Assembly (NCBI GenBank): GCA_963799045.1
Contig: CAWCVN010000007.1
Span: 682,001 to 746,000 of the forward strand
Origin: DASRSS01 sp963799045
GTDB taxonomy: Bacteria; Actinomycetota; Actinomycetes; Mycobacteriales; Jatrophihabitantaceae
Direction: 5' to 3'
Length of the DNA stretch: 64,000 nt
Below, piece by piece: positions 1 to 8,300 of this stretch. Every line of letters starts with the position of its first letter. The first letter of the stretch is position 1. The notes under the pieces were generated by a model, which was not told where the DNA came from, searched no databases, and saw only the letters and a list, made by a program, of their open reading frames with translations. Both the position numbers and the translations under genes were made by a program.

Positions 1-2
1 GC

Positions 3-512
3 GCCGGCATCGGCACGCCCGGCCGGGTGATCAGCGGCAAGGGAGCGGTCATGCCGCTGGCGCAGTTCGCCCAGGTGGTGACGGTCAACCTGATCGGCAC
101 GTTCAACGTCATCCGGCTCGCGGCCGAGCGGATCGCCGCCACCGAGCCGATCGACGGCGAGCGGGGCGTCATCGTCAACACCGCGTCGGCGGCCGCCTTC
201 GAGGGCCAGATCGGGCAGGCCGCCTACTCGGCGTCCAAGGGCGGCGTCGTCGGCATGACGCTGCCGATCGCCCGCGACCTCGCCGACAAGCTGATCCGGG
301 TCATGACGATCGCGCCCGGGCTGTTCAAGACGCCGATGCTCGCCGGCCTGCCGCAGGAGGCGCAGGACTCGCTCGGTGCCCAGGTCCCGCACCCGTCGCG
401 GCTGGGCGACCCGGACGAGTACGCGGCGCTGGTCGAGCACATCGTGGCCAACCCGATGCTCAACGGCGAGGTGATCCGCCTCGACGGTGCCATCCGGATG
501 GCACCCCGCTAG
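3..512 (+). CDS. Short-chain dehydrogenase, 3-hydroxyacyl-CoA dehydrogenase type II-like (5' end outside window)
   Basis: The reading frame is already open at the window edge, so the N-terminal nucleotide-binding half (TGxxxGIG) is missing; about 170 codons remain. What is left has the SDR core: a helix resembling VTVNLIGTFNVIRLAAE, a VIVNTASAAAFEGQ strand with the catalytic Ser, the YSASKGG motif with catalytic Tyr and Lys, and an IAPGLFKTPML segment after the active site. That pattern is typical of 3-hydroxy-2-methylbutyryl-CoA/3-hydroxyacyl-CoA dehydrogenases, so NAD-dependent oxidation of a hydroxyacyl-CoA is the most likely role. Substrate is inferred only. It converges with the acetyltransferase gene that ends 20 bases downstream. 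Confidence 0.85.
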   Translation, partial: AGIGTPGRVISGKGAVMPLAQFAQVVTVNLIGTFNVIRLAAERIAATEPIDGERGVIVNTASAAAFEGQIGQAAYSASKGGVVGMTLPIARDLADKLIRVMTIAPGLFKTPMLAGLPQEAQDSLGAQVPHPSRLGDPDEYAALVEHIVANPMLNGEVIRLDGAIRMAPR

Positions 513-532
513 TAGTTCAGCCGGGTAGGCGT

Positions 533-1483
533 TCAGCCGAGCCGGCGGCGCATGACCACCCGCTCGCCGAGTTCGTCCAGCCCCACGGTGCGCTCCCAGT
601 CGCGCAGCTCGGCCAGCTCCGGCGTCAGCTGGTCGACCTCGGCGAAGCCCCGCGCGGTGAAGAACGGCCCGCTCCAGGCCACCTCGGTGTAGGCGATCAC
701 CGTGATGCCCGCGAAGCCGCGGCTGGCCGCCCACGCGCAGGCCGCCTCCACCAACGCGCTGCCGATGCCGTGGCGCATGTGGCCGGGCACCACGGCCAGC
801 TCCTCGATGTGGGCCTGCCCGTCGATCTCCTCGACCCGGATGAAGCCGGTCGGTGGCCGTCCGTGCACGAACACGGTCTCGGCGGCGCGCTGCGTGTCGG
901 TCCGGAACACCGTCGGCGGCAGCTGCATACCGGCGACCTTGTACAGCGTCGCGGCCCGGCGCCCGATCTCGGGCAGCAGCGCGAGCTCGGCCGGCTCCGG
1001 ACGTCGCACCTCGGGCACCTCCAGCTGCGCCTGCAGCGAGTCGGCCAGCCGCTCGGGGCGGCGGGTCGGCACGACGATGCGCCGGCCGTCGGCCAGCCGC
1101 AGCGAGACCCCCTCGGCTCCGCGCGGCAGGCCCTCGGCCTCGGTCCGGCCCAGGATCGGCGCCGACGGATCGGTCACGCCGCGCTCGATGCCGATGATCT
1201 GCGCGCGGGCGAGGACGTCGTCGCCGACCCGGACCTCGGTGTCGGTGACGGTGATCGAGCGCAGCGAGCGGGCGGCGTGCACGGTCAGCGCGTCGATCCC
1301 GACGACCAGGAACAACGCGATCGCCCAGCCGGCCAGGTGCTGACGCCCACCGCCGAGCAGCAGGTCCAGCAGGAACCCGACCAGCAGGAGCAGGCCGAGC
1401 ACCGAGGACGAGAGGTAGCTGCGCGCGGGCTCGCGATACCAGCGCGGCGCAGCGTCGCGCTTGCGCGCCCCCGAGTCGCCCAC
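533..1483 (-). CDS. Membrane-anchored protein with C-terminal GNAT acetyltransferase domain
   Basis: This 316-residue protein has two probable membrane segments near residues 24-45 and 50-68. A beta-rich middle part (about 75-150) resembles the DUF3093/PH-like fold, and a GNAT domain follows from about residue 185 to the end. The acetyl-CoA loop is visible as RHGIGSALV, followed by a GPFFTARGF strand typical of the GNAT C-terminal half. The acetyl acceptor cannot be deduced. It starts 4 bases after hemB on the same strand, so it is probably cotranscribed as the last gene of the haem operon. The joining of a membrane PH-like part to an acetyltransferase is uncommon. Confidence 0.7.
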   Translation of the reverse strand: MGDSGARKRDAAPRWYREPARSYLSSSVLGLLLLVGFLLDLLLGGGRQHLAGWAIALFLVVGIDALTVHAARSLRSITVTDTEVRVGDDVLARAQIIGIERGVTDPSAPILGRTEAEGLPRGAEGVSLRLADGRRIVVPTRRPERLADSLQAQLEVPEVRRPEPAELALLPEIGRRAATLYKVAGMQLPPTVFRTDTQRAAETVFVHGRPPTGFIRVEEIDGQAHIEELAVVPGHMRHGIGSALVEAACAWAASRGFAGITVIAYTEVAWSGPFFTARGFAEVDQLTPELAELRDWERTVGLDELGERVVMRRRLG

Positions 1484-1487
1484 CGCG

Positions 1488-2495
1488 CTATGTTAGATCA
1501 AGGTTAGCGAATTCGCCCGCCCAATAGCTCAGTATCAGGTTGGCCCCAGCCCGCTTGATGGCGGTGAGCGTCTCGACGACGGCCCGTTCGCGCTCGATCC
1601 AGCCCCGCTCGGCGGCGGCCTCGACCATCGCGTACTCGCCGCTGATCTGGTAGGCCGCGACCGGCACGGGGCTGGCGTCGGCGACCGCCCGCAGCACGTC
1701 CAGGTACGGCAGGGCGGGCTTGACCATGACGAGGTCCGCGCCCTCGGCGACGTCCTGCGCCACCTCGGCGAGCGCCTCGTCGACACCGCGGGCAGGGTCC
1801 TGCTGGTAGGTCTTGCGGTCCCCGCGCAGCGAGGAGTTGACCGCCTCGCGGAACGGGCCGTAGAACGCCGAGGCGTACTTGGGCGCGTAGCCGAGGATGC
1901 CGGTCTCGGTGTGGCCGGCGTCGTCGAGCGCGCGGCGCACGGCGGCGACCTGGCCGTCCATCATGCCGCTGGTGCCCAGCAGGTGCGCCCCCGCCTCGGC
2001 CTGCGCCAGCCCCATCGCCGCGTAACGCAGCAGCGTCGCGTCGTTGTCGACGACCCCGCGCTCGTCGAGGACCCCGCAGTGGCCGTGCTCGGTGAACTCG
2101 TCCAGGCACAGGTCGGCCATCAGCACGGTCGAGTCGCCCAGGTCGGCGCGCAGGTTGCGCAGCGCCACGTTGAGCACGCCGTTCGGGTCGTCCGCCCCGC
2201 AGCCGGTGGCGTCCTTGTCCTCCGGGATGCCGAACAGCATCAGCCCGCCGACGCCCGAGCGCACCGCGTCCTCGGCCGCCTTGCGCAGCGAGTCGTGGCT
2301 GTGCTGGACGACGCCGGGCATGGACGCGATCGGCACGGGCTCATCGACGCCTTCGCGCACGAACATCGGCAGCACCAGATCCGACGGTCGCACGTGCACG
2401 TCGGCCACCAGGCGCCGCATCGCCGGAGTGGTACGCAACCGCCGAAGACGGGTGACAGGGAACCCAGGCAAACCGATTCTCTTATCCGCGCTCAT
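1488..2495 (-). CDS. hemB: Porphobilinogen synthase (delta-aminolevulinic acid dehydratase)
   Basis: HemB joins two 5-aminolevulinate molecules to porphobilinogen in haem and cobalamin synthesis, in the cytoplasm. The 335-residue length is normal. Diagnostic segments are RRLRTTPAMRRLV near the N-terminus, DLVLPMFVREG, the metal-site region MADLCLDEFTEHGHCG, and LVMVKPALPYLDVLR, which contains the Schiff-base lysine. The C-terminus SYWAGEFANL is typical. It lies downstream of hemD on the same strand, separated by a 173-base gap that carries a dispersed repeat, so it may have its own promoter as well as operon read-through. Confidence is very high from motif content and from the neighbouring hem genes. 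Confidence 0.97.
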   Translation of the reverse strand: MSADKRIGLPGFPVTRLRRLRTTPAMRRLVADVHVRPSDLVLPMFVREGVDEPVPIASMPGVVQHSHDSLRKAAEDAVRSGVGGLMLFGIPEDKDATGCGADDPNGVLNVALRNLRADLGDSTVLMADLCLDEFTEHGHCGVLDERGVVDNDATLLRYAAMGLAQAEAGAHLLGTSGMMDGQVAAVRRALDDAGHTETGILGYAPKYASAFYGPFREAVNSSLRGDRKTYQQDPARGVDEALAEVAQDVAEGADLVMVKPALPYLDVLRAVADASPVPVAAYQISGEYAMVEAAAERGWIERERAVVETLTAIKRAGANLILSYWAGEFANLDLT

Positions 2496-2499
2496 CGTC

Positions 2500-2640
2500 C
2501 CTCGCGACCGCCCGAAGAACGGGGCGGATCACTCGGGCCGAGCGGCAAGCTCGCTCCGCTCGCGCCGCGCGCGGGCTCTTCGCGCTGGGGGTCCCCCCCC
2601 TGGGGGAGCTCATCGCCTGGAGGTCACCCTTCTTCGGTTC
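2500..2640 (-). repeat. Dispersed intergenic repeat (single diverged copy)
   Basis: The hemD-hemB gap holds a GC-rich element. Read on the minus strand, it contains a segment (2611-2632) matching 15279-15300 at about 20 of 22 positions. It is followed by related CGAAGAGC...GCGCGAGCG...GCGAGCTTG blocks in the same order as the 127-bp tandem repeat at 15.2-15.5 kb. A short palindrome of G and C runs lies at about 2586-2607. The similarity is visible by eye; function is unknown. Confidence 0.55.
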
Positions 2641-2668
2641 GGGCCGCCATTGTCGGCCCGAACCGAAT

Positions 2669-4237
2669 TTATCTGACAGCGCGCCTGGGGCGCGCCGCAC
2701 GGGCAGCTTTCTTGGCCGCCGCGGCGGCGGCCTTCTCGCGGTCCTCGGCGGCCTTGACGACGGCGAACTCGGCGAGCGCGTCGACCAGGGCGGCGATGTT
2801 CGCCGACTCCGGCTGCACGTCCACGCGCAGGCCGAACTCCTTGGCCGTCGACGCGGTCTGCGGGCCGATGCAGGCGACCACGGTGCGCGCGTGCGGCTTA
2901 CCGGCGATGCCGACCAGGTTGCGCACCGTCGACGACGAGGTGAAGCAGACCGCCTGGAAGCCGCCGGACTTGATCGCGTCGCGGATCTCGGCCGGCGGCG
3001 GCGCGGCGCGCACGGTCCGGTACGCGGTCACGTCGTCGATCTCCCAGCCGCGCTCGCGCAGTCCGGCCGCCAGCGTCTCGGTCGCGATGTCCGCCCGCGG
3101 CAGCAGCACCCGGTCGATCGGGTCGAGCACGTCGTCGAAGGGCGGGAAGTCGGCCAGCAGCCCCTCCGAGGACTGCTCACCCGAGGGCAGCAACTCCGGG
3201 GTGATACCGAAGGCCCGCACCGCCTGCGCGGTCGCCTCGCCCACGCAGGCGATCTTGACGCCGGCGAAGGCACGCGCGTCCAGCCCGAACTCCTCGAACT
3301 TCTCCCGCACGGCCTTCACCGCGTTCGTCGAGGTGAACACGATCCACTCGTAGCGGCCGGTGACCAGGCCCTTGATCGCGCGCTCCATCTGCGTCGGCGT
3401 CCGGGGCGGCTCGACGGCGATCGTCGGCACCTCGACCGGCACCGCGCCGTGCGTGCGCAGCCGGTCGCTCATCGCGCCGGCCTGCTCCTTCGTCCGCGGC
3501 ACGAGCACCTTCCAGCCGTACAGCGCGCGCGACTCCCACCAGCCGAGCTTGTCGTGCTGGCCGGCGGCCTTGCCGATGGTGATCACCAGCGGGCCGGCCA
3601 TCCCGACGGCGGCGAGGTCCAGGTCGCCGGCGGTTCCGGTCACGGTCTGCTGCCCGGTCGTGGTCGCCGCGCAGCTGACGGTGACCGGCGTCTCCGGCTT
3701 CAGGCCATTGGCCACCAGCTGCTCGCCGACCAGCCGGGCGTCGGCGGCGGGCACGGTCAGGACGCGGGTTCCGGCCGCGGCGACGATCGCCTCGTAGTCG
3801 CGGGCGTCGAGCGTCGCGGCGTCGGCGATCTCGACCTCGGTGCGCGCCGGGCCGTAGGGAACGCCGGCGTAGGTCGCGGCGCCGAGCCCCGTGGGCACGC
3901 CGGGGACGACGTCGAAGGGCACGACCGTGCGGCCGACGGCGAGCGCCTCCTTCACCGCCGCCTCGTCGGCGAACGGGTCCCCGCTGATCAGCCGCACGAC
4001 GGTCAGGCCGGCGCGGGCCTCGGCGAGCATCGCCTTGGCGGTCTCGGCGGGCGTGGCCGCCGGAGTCCGCACCTCGGCCGCGCTCAACTGCACGATCGAC
4101 GCGTTGACGGCCGCGTCGGCGAACACGAGGTCCGCGCCGCGCAGCGCGTCGACCGCGCGCACGGCCAGCAGGCCGGGGTCGCCGGGGCCGGCACCGACGA
4201 AGCTGATGCGTCCGACGTTCTTTCGCGCTCGGGTCAT
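2669..4237 (-). CDS. hemD: Fused uroporphyrinogen-III methyltransferase-like / uroporphyrinogen-III synthase
   Basis: The 522-residue protein has a SUMT/CobA-like domain at about 1-235 (ISFVGAGPGDPGLLAVRAVDAL) and a uroporphyrinogen-III synthase domain from about 250 (ALYGWKVLVPRTKEQAG, VFTSTNAVKAVREKFEE, TSSSTVRNLVG). HemD closes and inverts ring D of hydroxymethylbilane. The methyltransferase half reads SGDPFADEAAV where true SUMTs have an RGGEE-type loop, so it may have little activity; this fused form is usual in actinobacteria. I chose the ATG at 4237 because it overlaps the hemC stop by 4 bases. The open frame runs upstream to 5341, but that part is an out-of-frame shadow of hemC. Confidence 0.95.
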   Translation of the reverse strand: MTRARKNVGRISFVGAGPGDPGLLAVRAVDALRGADLVFADAAVNASIVQLSAAEVRTPAATPAETAKAMLAEARAGLTVVRLISGDPFADEAAVKEALAVGRTVVPFDVVPGVPTGLGAATYAGVPYGPARTEVEIADAATLDARDYEAIVAAAGTRVLTVPAADARLVGEQLVANGLKPETPVTVSCAATTTGQQTVTGTAGDLDLAAVGMAGPLVITIGKAAGQHDKLGWWESRALYGWKVLVPRTKEQAGAMSDRLRTHGAVPVEVPTIAVEPPRTPTQMERAIKGLVTGRYEWIVFTSTNAVKAVREKFEEFGLDARAFAGVKIACVGEATAQAVRAFGITPELLPSGEQSSEGLLADFPPFDDVLDPIDRVLLPRADIATETLAAGLRERGWEIDDVTAYRTVRAAPPPAEIRDAIKSGGFQAVCFTSSSTVRNLVGIAGKPHARTVVACIGPQTASTAKEFGLRVDVQPESANIAALVDALAEFAVVKAAEDREKAAAAAAKKAARAARPRRAVR

Positions 4238-5154
4238 GGCGAGCTCCCAATCATCTGATCTGCGCCCTCGGCAAGCAGGTCGGCCGCCAAGCGGCGACCT
4301 ATGCCTTCGGCATCGGTGGTCGGGCCGGTGGCCGACAGCCGCACGGCATCGCTGCCGTCGACGGCGGTCACGTTGGCCCGCAGGAACACTTCGGTGCCGT
4401 CGTCGCCCAGGGCGACCTCGGCGAGAGCGCCGACCGGGGCCGAGCAGCCGGCCTCCAGTGCGGCGAGCAGGGCACGTTCGGCCGCGACCGCGGCGCGGGT
4501 GTCCGCGTCGTCGAGCGCGGCGAGGATGGCCCGGGCGCTGTCGTCGGAGCTGCGGCACTCCAGCGCGAGCGCGCCCTGCGCGGGCGCGGGCAGCATCTGC
4601 AGCGGGTCGAGGACCTCGCTCGCCTCGTCGCCACGGCCCAGCCGGCGCAGTCCGGCCAGCGCGAGCACGACGGCGTCCACCGCCCCGGACGCGACCTTGC
4701 CGAGGCGGGTGTCGACGTTGCCCCGGATGTCCACGACCTCCAGCCCCAGGCCCAGCGCGCGCAGCTGCGCGGCCCGGCGCGGCGAGCCGGTACCGACCCG
4801 GGCTCCGTGCGGCAGTCCGCCGAGGGTGAGCCCGTCGCGGGCGACGAGCGCGTCGCGCGGATCCTCGCGGCGCGGGACGGCCGCGATCACCAGGCTGTCC
4901 GGCGCCGCGGTCGGCAGGTCCTTGAACGAGTGCACCGCGACGTCGATCTCGCCGGCCAGCACCGCGTCGCGCAGCGCCGACACGAACACGCCGGTACCGC
5001 CCAGCTGGGACAGCGCGGCGGTCGAGGTGTCGCCCTTCGTGACGATCGGCACGACCTCGACCGGGATGCCCAGCGCGTCGATCACCTGCTGGGTCTGGGT
5101 GCGTGCCAGCGCGGAGGAGCGGGTGCCGATGCGCAGGGTGCGGGTGGCCGTCAT
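4234..5154 (-). CDS. hemC: Hydroxymethylbilane synthase (porphobilinogen deaminase)
   Basis: HemC polymerises four porphobilinogens into hydroxymethylbilane. The 306-residue product begins with the classic RIGTRSSALARTQTQQV. It carries HSFKDLPT, a GTGSPRRAAQLRAL segment and VDIRGNVDTRLGKV. The C-terminal ALEAGCSAPVGA contains the cysteine that binds the dipyrromethane cofactor. Its ATG overlaps the hemA stop and its stop overlaps the hemD start, each by 4 bases (ATGA), which points to translational coupling in the rex-hemA-hemC-hemD operon. Confidence 0.97.
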   Translation of the reverse strand: MTATRTLRIGTRSSALARTQTQQVIDALGIPVEVVPIVTKGDTSTAALSQLGGTGVFVSALRDAVLAGEIDVAVHSFKDLPTAAPDSLVIAAVPRREDPRDALVARDGLTLGGLPHGARVGTGSPRRAAQLRALGLGLEVVDIRGNVDTRLGKVASGAVDAVVLALAGLRRLGRGDEASEVLDPLQMLPAPAQGALALECRSSDDSARAILAALDDADTRAAVAAERALLAALEAGCSAPVGALAEVALGDDGTEVFLRANVTAVDGSDAVRLSATGPTTDAEGIGRRLAADLLAEGADQMIGSSP

Positions 5155-6446
5155 GGCGCCTCCCGCGGGTTCTGCCTGACGGCGACGACCGACTCGGCCG
5201 CCGCGGGGTCGAGGTCGAACAGCTCACGCAGGGCGCTCGCGTACTGGTCGCCGCCGGGCAGCGAGGCCAGCTCCTTGACGCGCACGGTCGGCGCGTGCAG
5301 CAGCTTCTCGACCGCGCGCCGCACGGTGTCGGCGAGCTCACCGCGAACCTGCGGGTCGAGGCCGGGCAGCTTGCCGTCCAGCCGCGACAACTCGGCCTCG
5401 ATGACCTGGTTGGCCCGGGCCCGCAGCGCGGTGACCGTCGGCGCGACCGCGAGCTTCTGCTGCTCGCCGAGGTAGCGGCCGAGCTCCTCGGTCACGATCG
5501 CGGTCGCGGCACGGACGTCGTCGTCGCTGACCATCGCCCCGCCCGAACGCAGCGCGTCGATGTCCACGTAGGTCACGCCCGCCCGTTCGGACACCTCGGG
5601 CGAGACGTCACGGGGCAGCGCGAGGTCGAGCACCACCAGCGGGCGATCGGTCCGTTCGGCGACGTCATCGCCGTGGATCATCAGCCCGGTCGCGCCGGTC
5701 GACGAGATCAGCAGGTCGACCGACGGTACGTGCCCGGCCAGCTCGTCGATCGGCACGGCACGGCCGTCCAGGGTGGTGGCCAGCCGCGCGGACCGCTCGG
5801 GCGAGCGGTTGGCGACGAGGATGTCCTCGAGCCCGCGCCGGCGCAGCGAAGCACCGGCGAGCGCGCCCATCGAGCCGGCGCCGACGATCAGCGCGCGGCG
5901 GCCGGCCAGCGTGCCCAGCGCCGCCTCGGCCCGGTCGAGCGCGACGGAGACCACCGACGCGCCCGCGCTGTCGATGCCGGTCTCGCTGTGCACCCGCTTG
6001 CCGACCCGCAGCGCCGTCTGGGCCAGGTCGTGCAGCACGGTCCCGACCGAGCCGGCCTCGATGCCGAGTGTGTAGGCCGCGCGCAGCTGGCCCAGGATCT
6101 GCGACTCGCCGACCACCATCGAATCCAGCCCGGAGGCGACCGACAGCAGGTGCTCGACCGCGGCCTCGGCGAAGTGCACGTACAGGTGCTCGGTGAGGTC
6201 GGCGACCGGGACCCCCGAGTGGCGGGAGAGCACGGCACCGATCTCGGTGACGGCCGGGTGGAAGCGCACGACGTCGGCGTAGAACTCGATGCGGTTGCAC
6301 GTCGACAGCAGCAGCACCTCGCTGATCGTCTCGGTCCGCTGCAGCTCCTCGACGGTCTTGCGCAGGTCGTCGACCGGCACGACCGCCCGCTCCAGCAGGG
6401 ACACCGGTGCCGTGCGGTGCGACAACCCGACCACGATGACGCTCAT
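5151..6446 (-). CDS. hemA: Glutamyl-tRNA reductase
   Basis: HemA reduces glutamyl-tRNA(Glu) to glutamate-1-semialdehyde, the committed step of C5-pathway tetrapyrrole synthesis. The start MSVIVVGLSHRTAPVSLLER is the standard N-terminus, and LLLSTCNRIEFYADV places the catalytic cysteine at residue 50. The substrate-site helix VASGLDSMVVGESQILGQLR, the NADPH-binding IVGAGSMGALAG and the C-terminal dimerisation helix are all present in 431 residues. The frame stays open upstream to 6593, but those codons lie inside rex and are not HemA-like. The start overlaps the rex stop by 4 bases. This order matches the rex-hemACD operon known in Streptomyces. Confidence 0.97.
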   Translation of the reverse strand: MSVIVVGLSHRTAPVSLLERAVVPVDDLRKTVEELQRTETISEVLLLSTCNRIEFYADVVRFHPAVTEIGAVLSRHSGVPVADLTEHLYVHFAEAAVEHLLSVASGLDSMVVGESQILGQLRAAYTLGIEAGSVGTVLHDLAQTALRVGKRVHSETGIDSAGASVVSVALDRAEAALGTLAGRRALIVGAGSMGALAGASLRRRGLEDILVANRSPERSARLATTLDGRAVPIDELAGHVPSVDLLISSTGATGLMIHGDDVAERTDRPLVVLDLALPRDVSPEVSERAGVTYVDIDALRSGGAMVSDDDVRAATAIVTEELGRYLGEQQKLAVAPTVTALRARANQVIEAELSRLDGKLPGLDPQVRGELADTVRRAVEKLLHAPTVRVKELASLPGGDQYASALRELFDLDPAAAESVVAVRQNPREAP

Positions 6447-7159
6447 GCCGGCCCCGCCGATGCTCGCGCGCCGTCGGCCGTGGGCACCTGGCCGGAGACC
6501 AGCGCGGCGGCCTTGCGCGTCTCGTGGAAGGACAGGATCTGCAGCTCGGCGGCGAGGTCCACCTTGCGCAGGTCGACGTGCGCGGGGACGCACAGCACGA
6601 CGGGCGCGAAGTTCAGGATGCTGGTGACGCCGGCCGCGACGACGTCGTCGCAGACGCGCTGCGCCGCCTCGGCGGGCACGGCGATCACCGCGATCGAGAT
6701 CCGGTGTTCGGCGACGCCGGCCGCGAGCTCACGCACATCACGGACGACCAGGCCGCGCACGATCCGGCCGATCAGCTCCGGAGAGAGGTCGAACAGCGCG
6801 GCGACGTCGAACCCGCGCGAGGCGAACCCGTCGTAGCCGGCGAGCGCCTGGCCGAGGTTGCCGACGCCGATCAGCGCCACGGCCCGCCGGACGGTGATCC
6901 CCAGCGTGCGCGCGATCTGGTCGCTGAGCGTGCCGACGTCGTAGCCGACCCCGCGGATTCCGTATGAGCCCAGGTAGGACAGGTCCTTGCGCAGCTTCGC
7001 CGAGTTCACTCCGGCCGCGACCGCCAGCTCCTCGGACGAGACCGTGGTGGCGACGCCGTCGCCGAGCTCGCCGAGCACACGCAGATAGGTGGCCAGGCGG
7101 GCCACGGTGGCCTCGGGGACCGTGCGCACATCGCCGGTGCAGCTGCGCTGGTCGGACAT
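6443..7159 (-). CDS. rex: Redox-sensing transcriptional repressor Rex
   Basis: Rex senses the NADH/NAD+ ratio and represses respiratory and haem genes when NADH is low. The 238-residue protein has an N-terminal winged helix (PEATVARLATYLRVLGEL, then ELAVAAGVNSAKLRKDLSYLG with the DNA-recognition region). A Rossmann domain begins at VALIGVGNLGQALAGY and includes the family DxSPELIG segment. It is the first gene of the haem operon, followed by hemA with a 4-base overlap. A good candidate Rex operator at 7252-7267 suggests autoregulation, as known in Streptomyces coelicolor. Confidence 0.96.
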   Translation of the reverse strand: MSDQRSCTGDVRTVPEATVARLATYLRVLGELGDGVATTVSSEELAVAAGVNSAKLRKDLSYLGSYGIRGVGYDVGTLSDQIARTLGITVRRAVALIGVGNLGQALAGYDGFASRGFDVAALFDLSPELIGRIVRGLVVRDVRELAAGVAEHRISIAVIAVPAEAAQRVCDDVVAAGVTSILNFAPVVLCVPAHVDLRKVDLAAELQILSFHETRKAAALVSGQVPTADGARASAGPA

Positions 7160-7251
7160 GACACCTCGTCGGCACCGAGCACGGCGGCCGCTGCACGGCC
7201 GGACCGAACGGTGTGGTAGAAGCGGCGGGACGTTGCCGAAGCTACGCCGCT

Positions 7252-7267
7252 CGTGAATCTTTTCCCA
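7252..7267 (-). promoter_or_regulatory. Candidate Rex operator upstream of rex
   Basis: The plus-strand sequence CGTGAATCTTTTCCCA matches the actinobacterial Rex site (TGTGAA-N4-TTCACA) at 10 of 12 arm positions. It lies about 90 bases upstream of the rex start, in the only non-coding stretch before the operon. On the minus strand a weak -35/-10-like pair (TTGGGA, 18 bases, TAGCTT) overlaps and follows it, so bound Rex would block the promoter. The match is visible; binding is inferred. Confidence 0.55.
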
Positions 7268-7321
7268 AATCGACGGTGGCTGTGTTATAGGGACCCGCGA
7301 CCGCGCAGTTACGGGGCCGGA

Positions 7322-8297
7322 TCAGCTATATGCCTGGGCCTGCAGGGCGAACAATTCCGCATACCGCCCGCCCGCCGCCATCAGCTGGTCGTGGCTGCCG
7401 ACCTCGACCGCCCGCCCCTGGTCGAAGTAGACAGTCAGGTCGGCCATCCGGACGGTGGAGAGCCGGTGGGACACCAGCACAGTGATCGCCCCGGTGCCGG
7501 CGGCGGTGGCGGCCGCCGCGGCGCATCGCGCGGCCCAGGGCCAGCTTCTGCCACTGGCCGCCGGACAGCTCGTGCCCGCCGGTGTAGGCGCTGCCGACCA
7601 GCGTGGCCAGCCCGTCCGGCAGCTGACCGGGAAGCTCACCGGCACCGGCTCGCTCCAGCGCGTCGCAGGCGGCGGCCTCGTCGGCCAGGCCCGGCAGCTC
7701 CCCGGCGCCGACGGACTCCACGGCGGCCAGGTGTAGCCGGGAGAAGTCCTGGAAGGCGGCAGTGCACCGCCCGCGCCACCGCCGCGGGTCGATCTCGGCC
7801 AGCGGCGTGCCGTCGACGAGGATCTGCCCGGCCGCCGGCCGATACATCCCGAGCAGCAGCTTGATCAAGGTGGTCTTCCCGGGGCCGTTCTCCCCGACGA
7901 CGGCCACCGTGGCGCCGGCCACCGTGGCGCCGGCCACCGTGGCGCCGGCGGGCAGGTCCAGATCGAGGCCGTCGAGCACGTCGGTGTCGGTACCCGGGTA
8001 GGTGAAGCGCAGCCCTCGCAGCCGGACGCCCTGGGCGAGCCGGTCGGGCGCCGGCAACGTCCCGGCACCGGCGGCATCGGCCGCCGCGTGCTCCTCGAGC
8101 CAGAGCAGCCGGTCTGCCGTGGCCAGCGTCGCGACGAGCGCGCCGGATCCCTGCGCGGCCGAGAAGAGCTGCCGCCGCGAGCGTCGGATCGGCGAGACCG
8201 CAGCGACCAGGCCTGTCGCCCGGTCGCGCGCTCGGCCGCGAGGGCGCTCCTGTGTGCGCGCCGCGCACCGACGACGGGGGACATCGATCATCGACAC
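7322..8297 (-). pseudogene. Remnant of an ABC exporter (ATP-binding half, deleted and frameshifted)
   Basis: Fragments of a fused ABC exporter are spread over two frames. The first frame has the end of a membrane domain (RQLFSAAQGSGALVATLATA), then a nucleotide-binding domain with Walker A GENGPGKTT, a Q-loop (AAFQDFSRL) and the signature LSGGQWQKLALGRAMRR. The expected Walker B and D-loop are missing. The H-loop and C-terminus (ITVLVSHRLSTVRMADLTVYF) appear in another frame that ends at 7322, so about 35-40 codons were lost near 7510-7530. Only the last few residues of the membrane domain remain upstream. A 15-bp triplication disrupts the strand before Walker A. I consider this genuine gene decay, unlike the single-base shifts at 19-29 kb. 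Confidence 0.8.
7902..7946. repeat. 15-bp tandem repeat, 3 copies, in the ABC remnant
   Basis: The unit GGCCACCGTGGCGCC occurs three times head to tail with no mismatch. On the minus strand it adds repeated AGATV-type residues just before Walker A. It is one of several five-codon tandem repeats in this window. Confidence 0.95.
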
Positions 8298-8300
8298 TGG

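Noticed and set aside
2891..4258. Plus-strand ORF of 455 codons opposite hemD
   Set aside because: Its residue composition (Arg, Gly, Gln, His) is that of an antisense shadow in high-GC DNA and it matches no family. The same applies to 1911-3353, 5103-6836, 16392-17540 and other long antisense frames.
2669..5341. A single 890-residue HemC-HemD fusion
   Set aside because: The first 368 residues are an Arg/Pro-rich out-of-frame reading of hemC; hemC itself is complete in its own frame and overlaps the hemD ATG by 4 bases.
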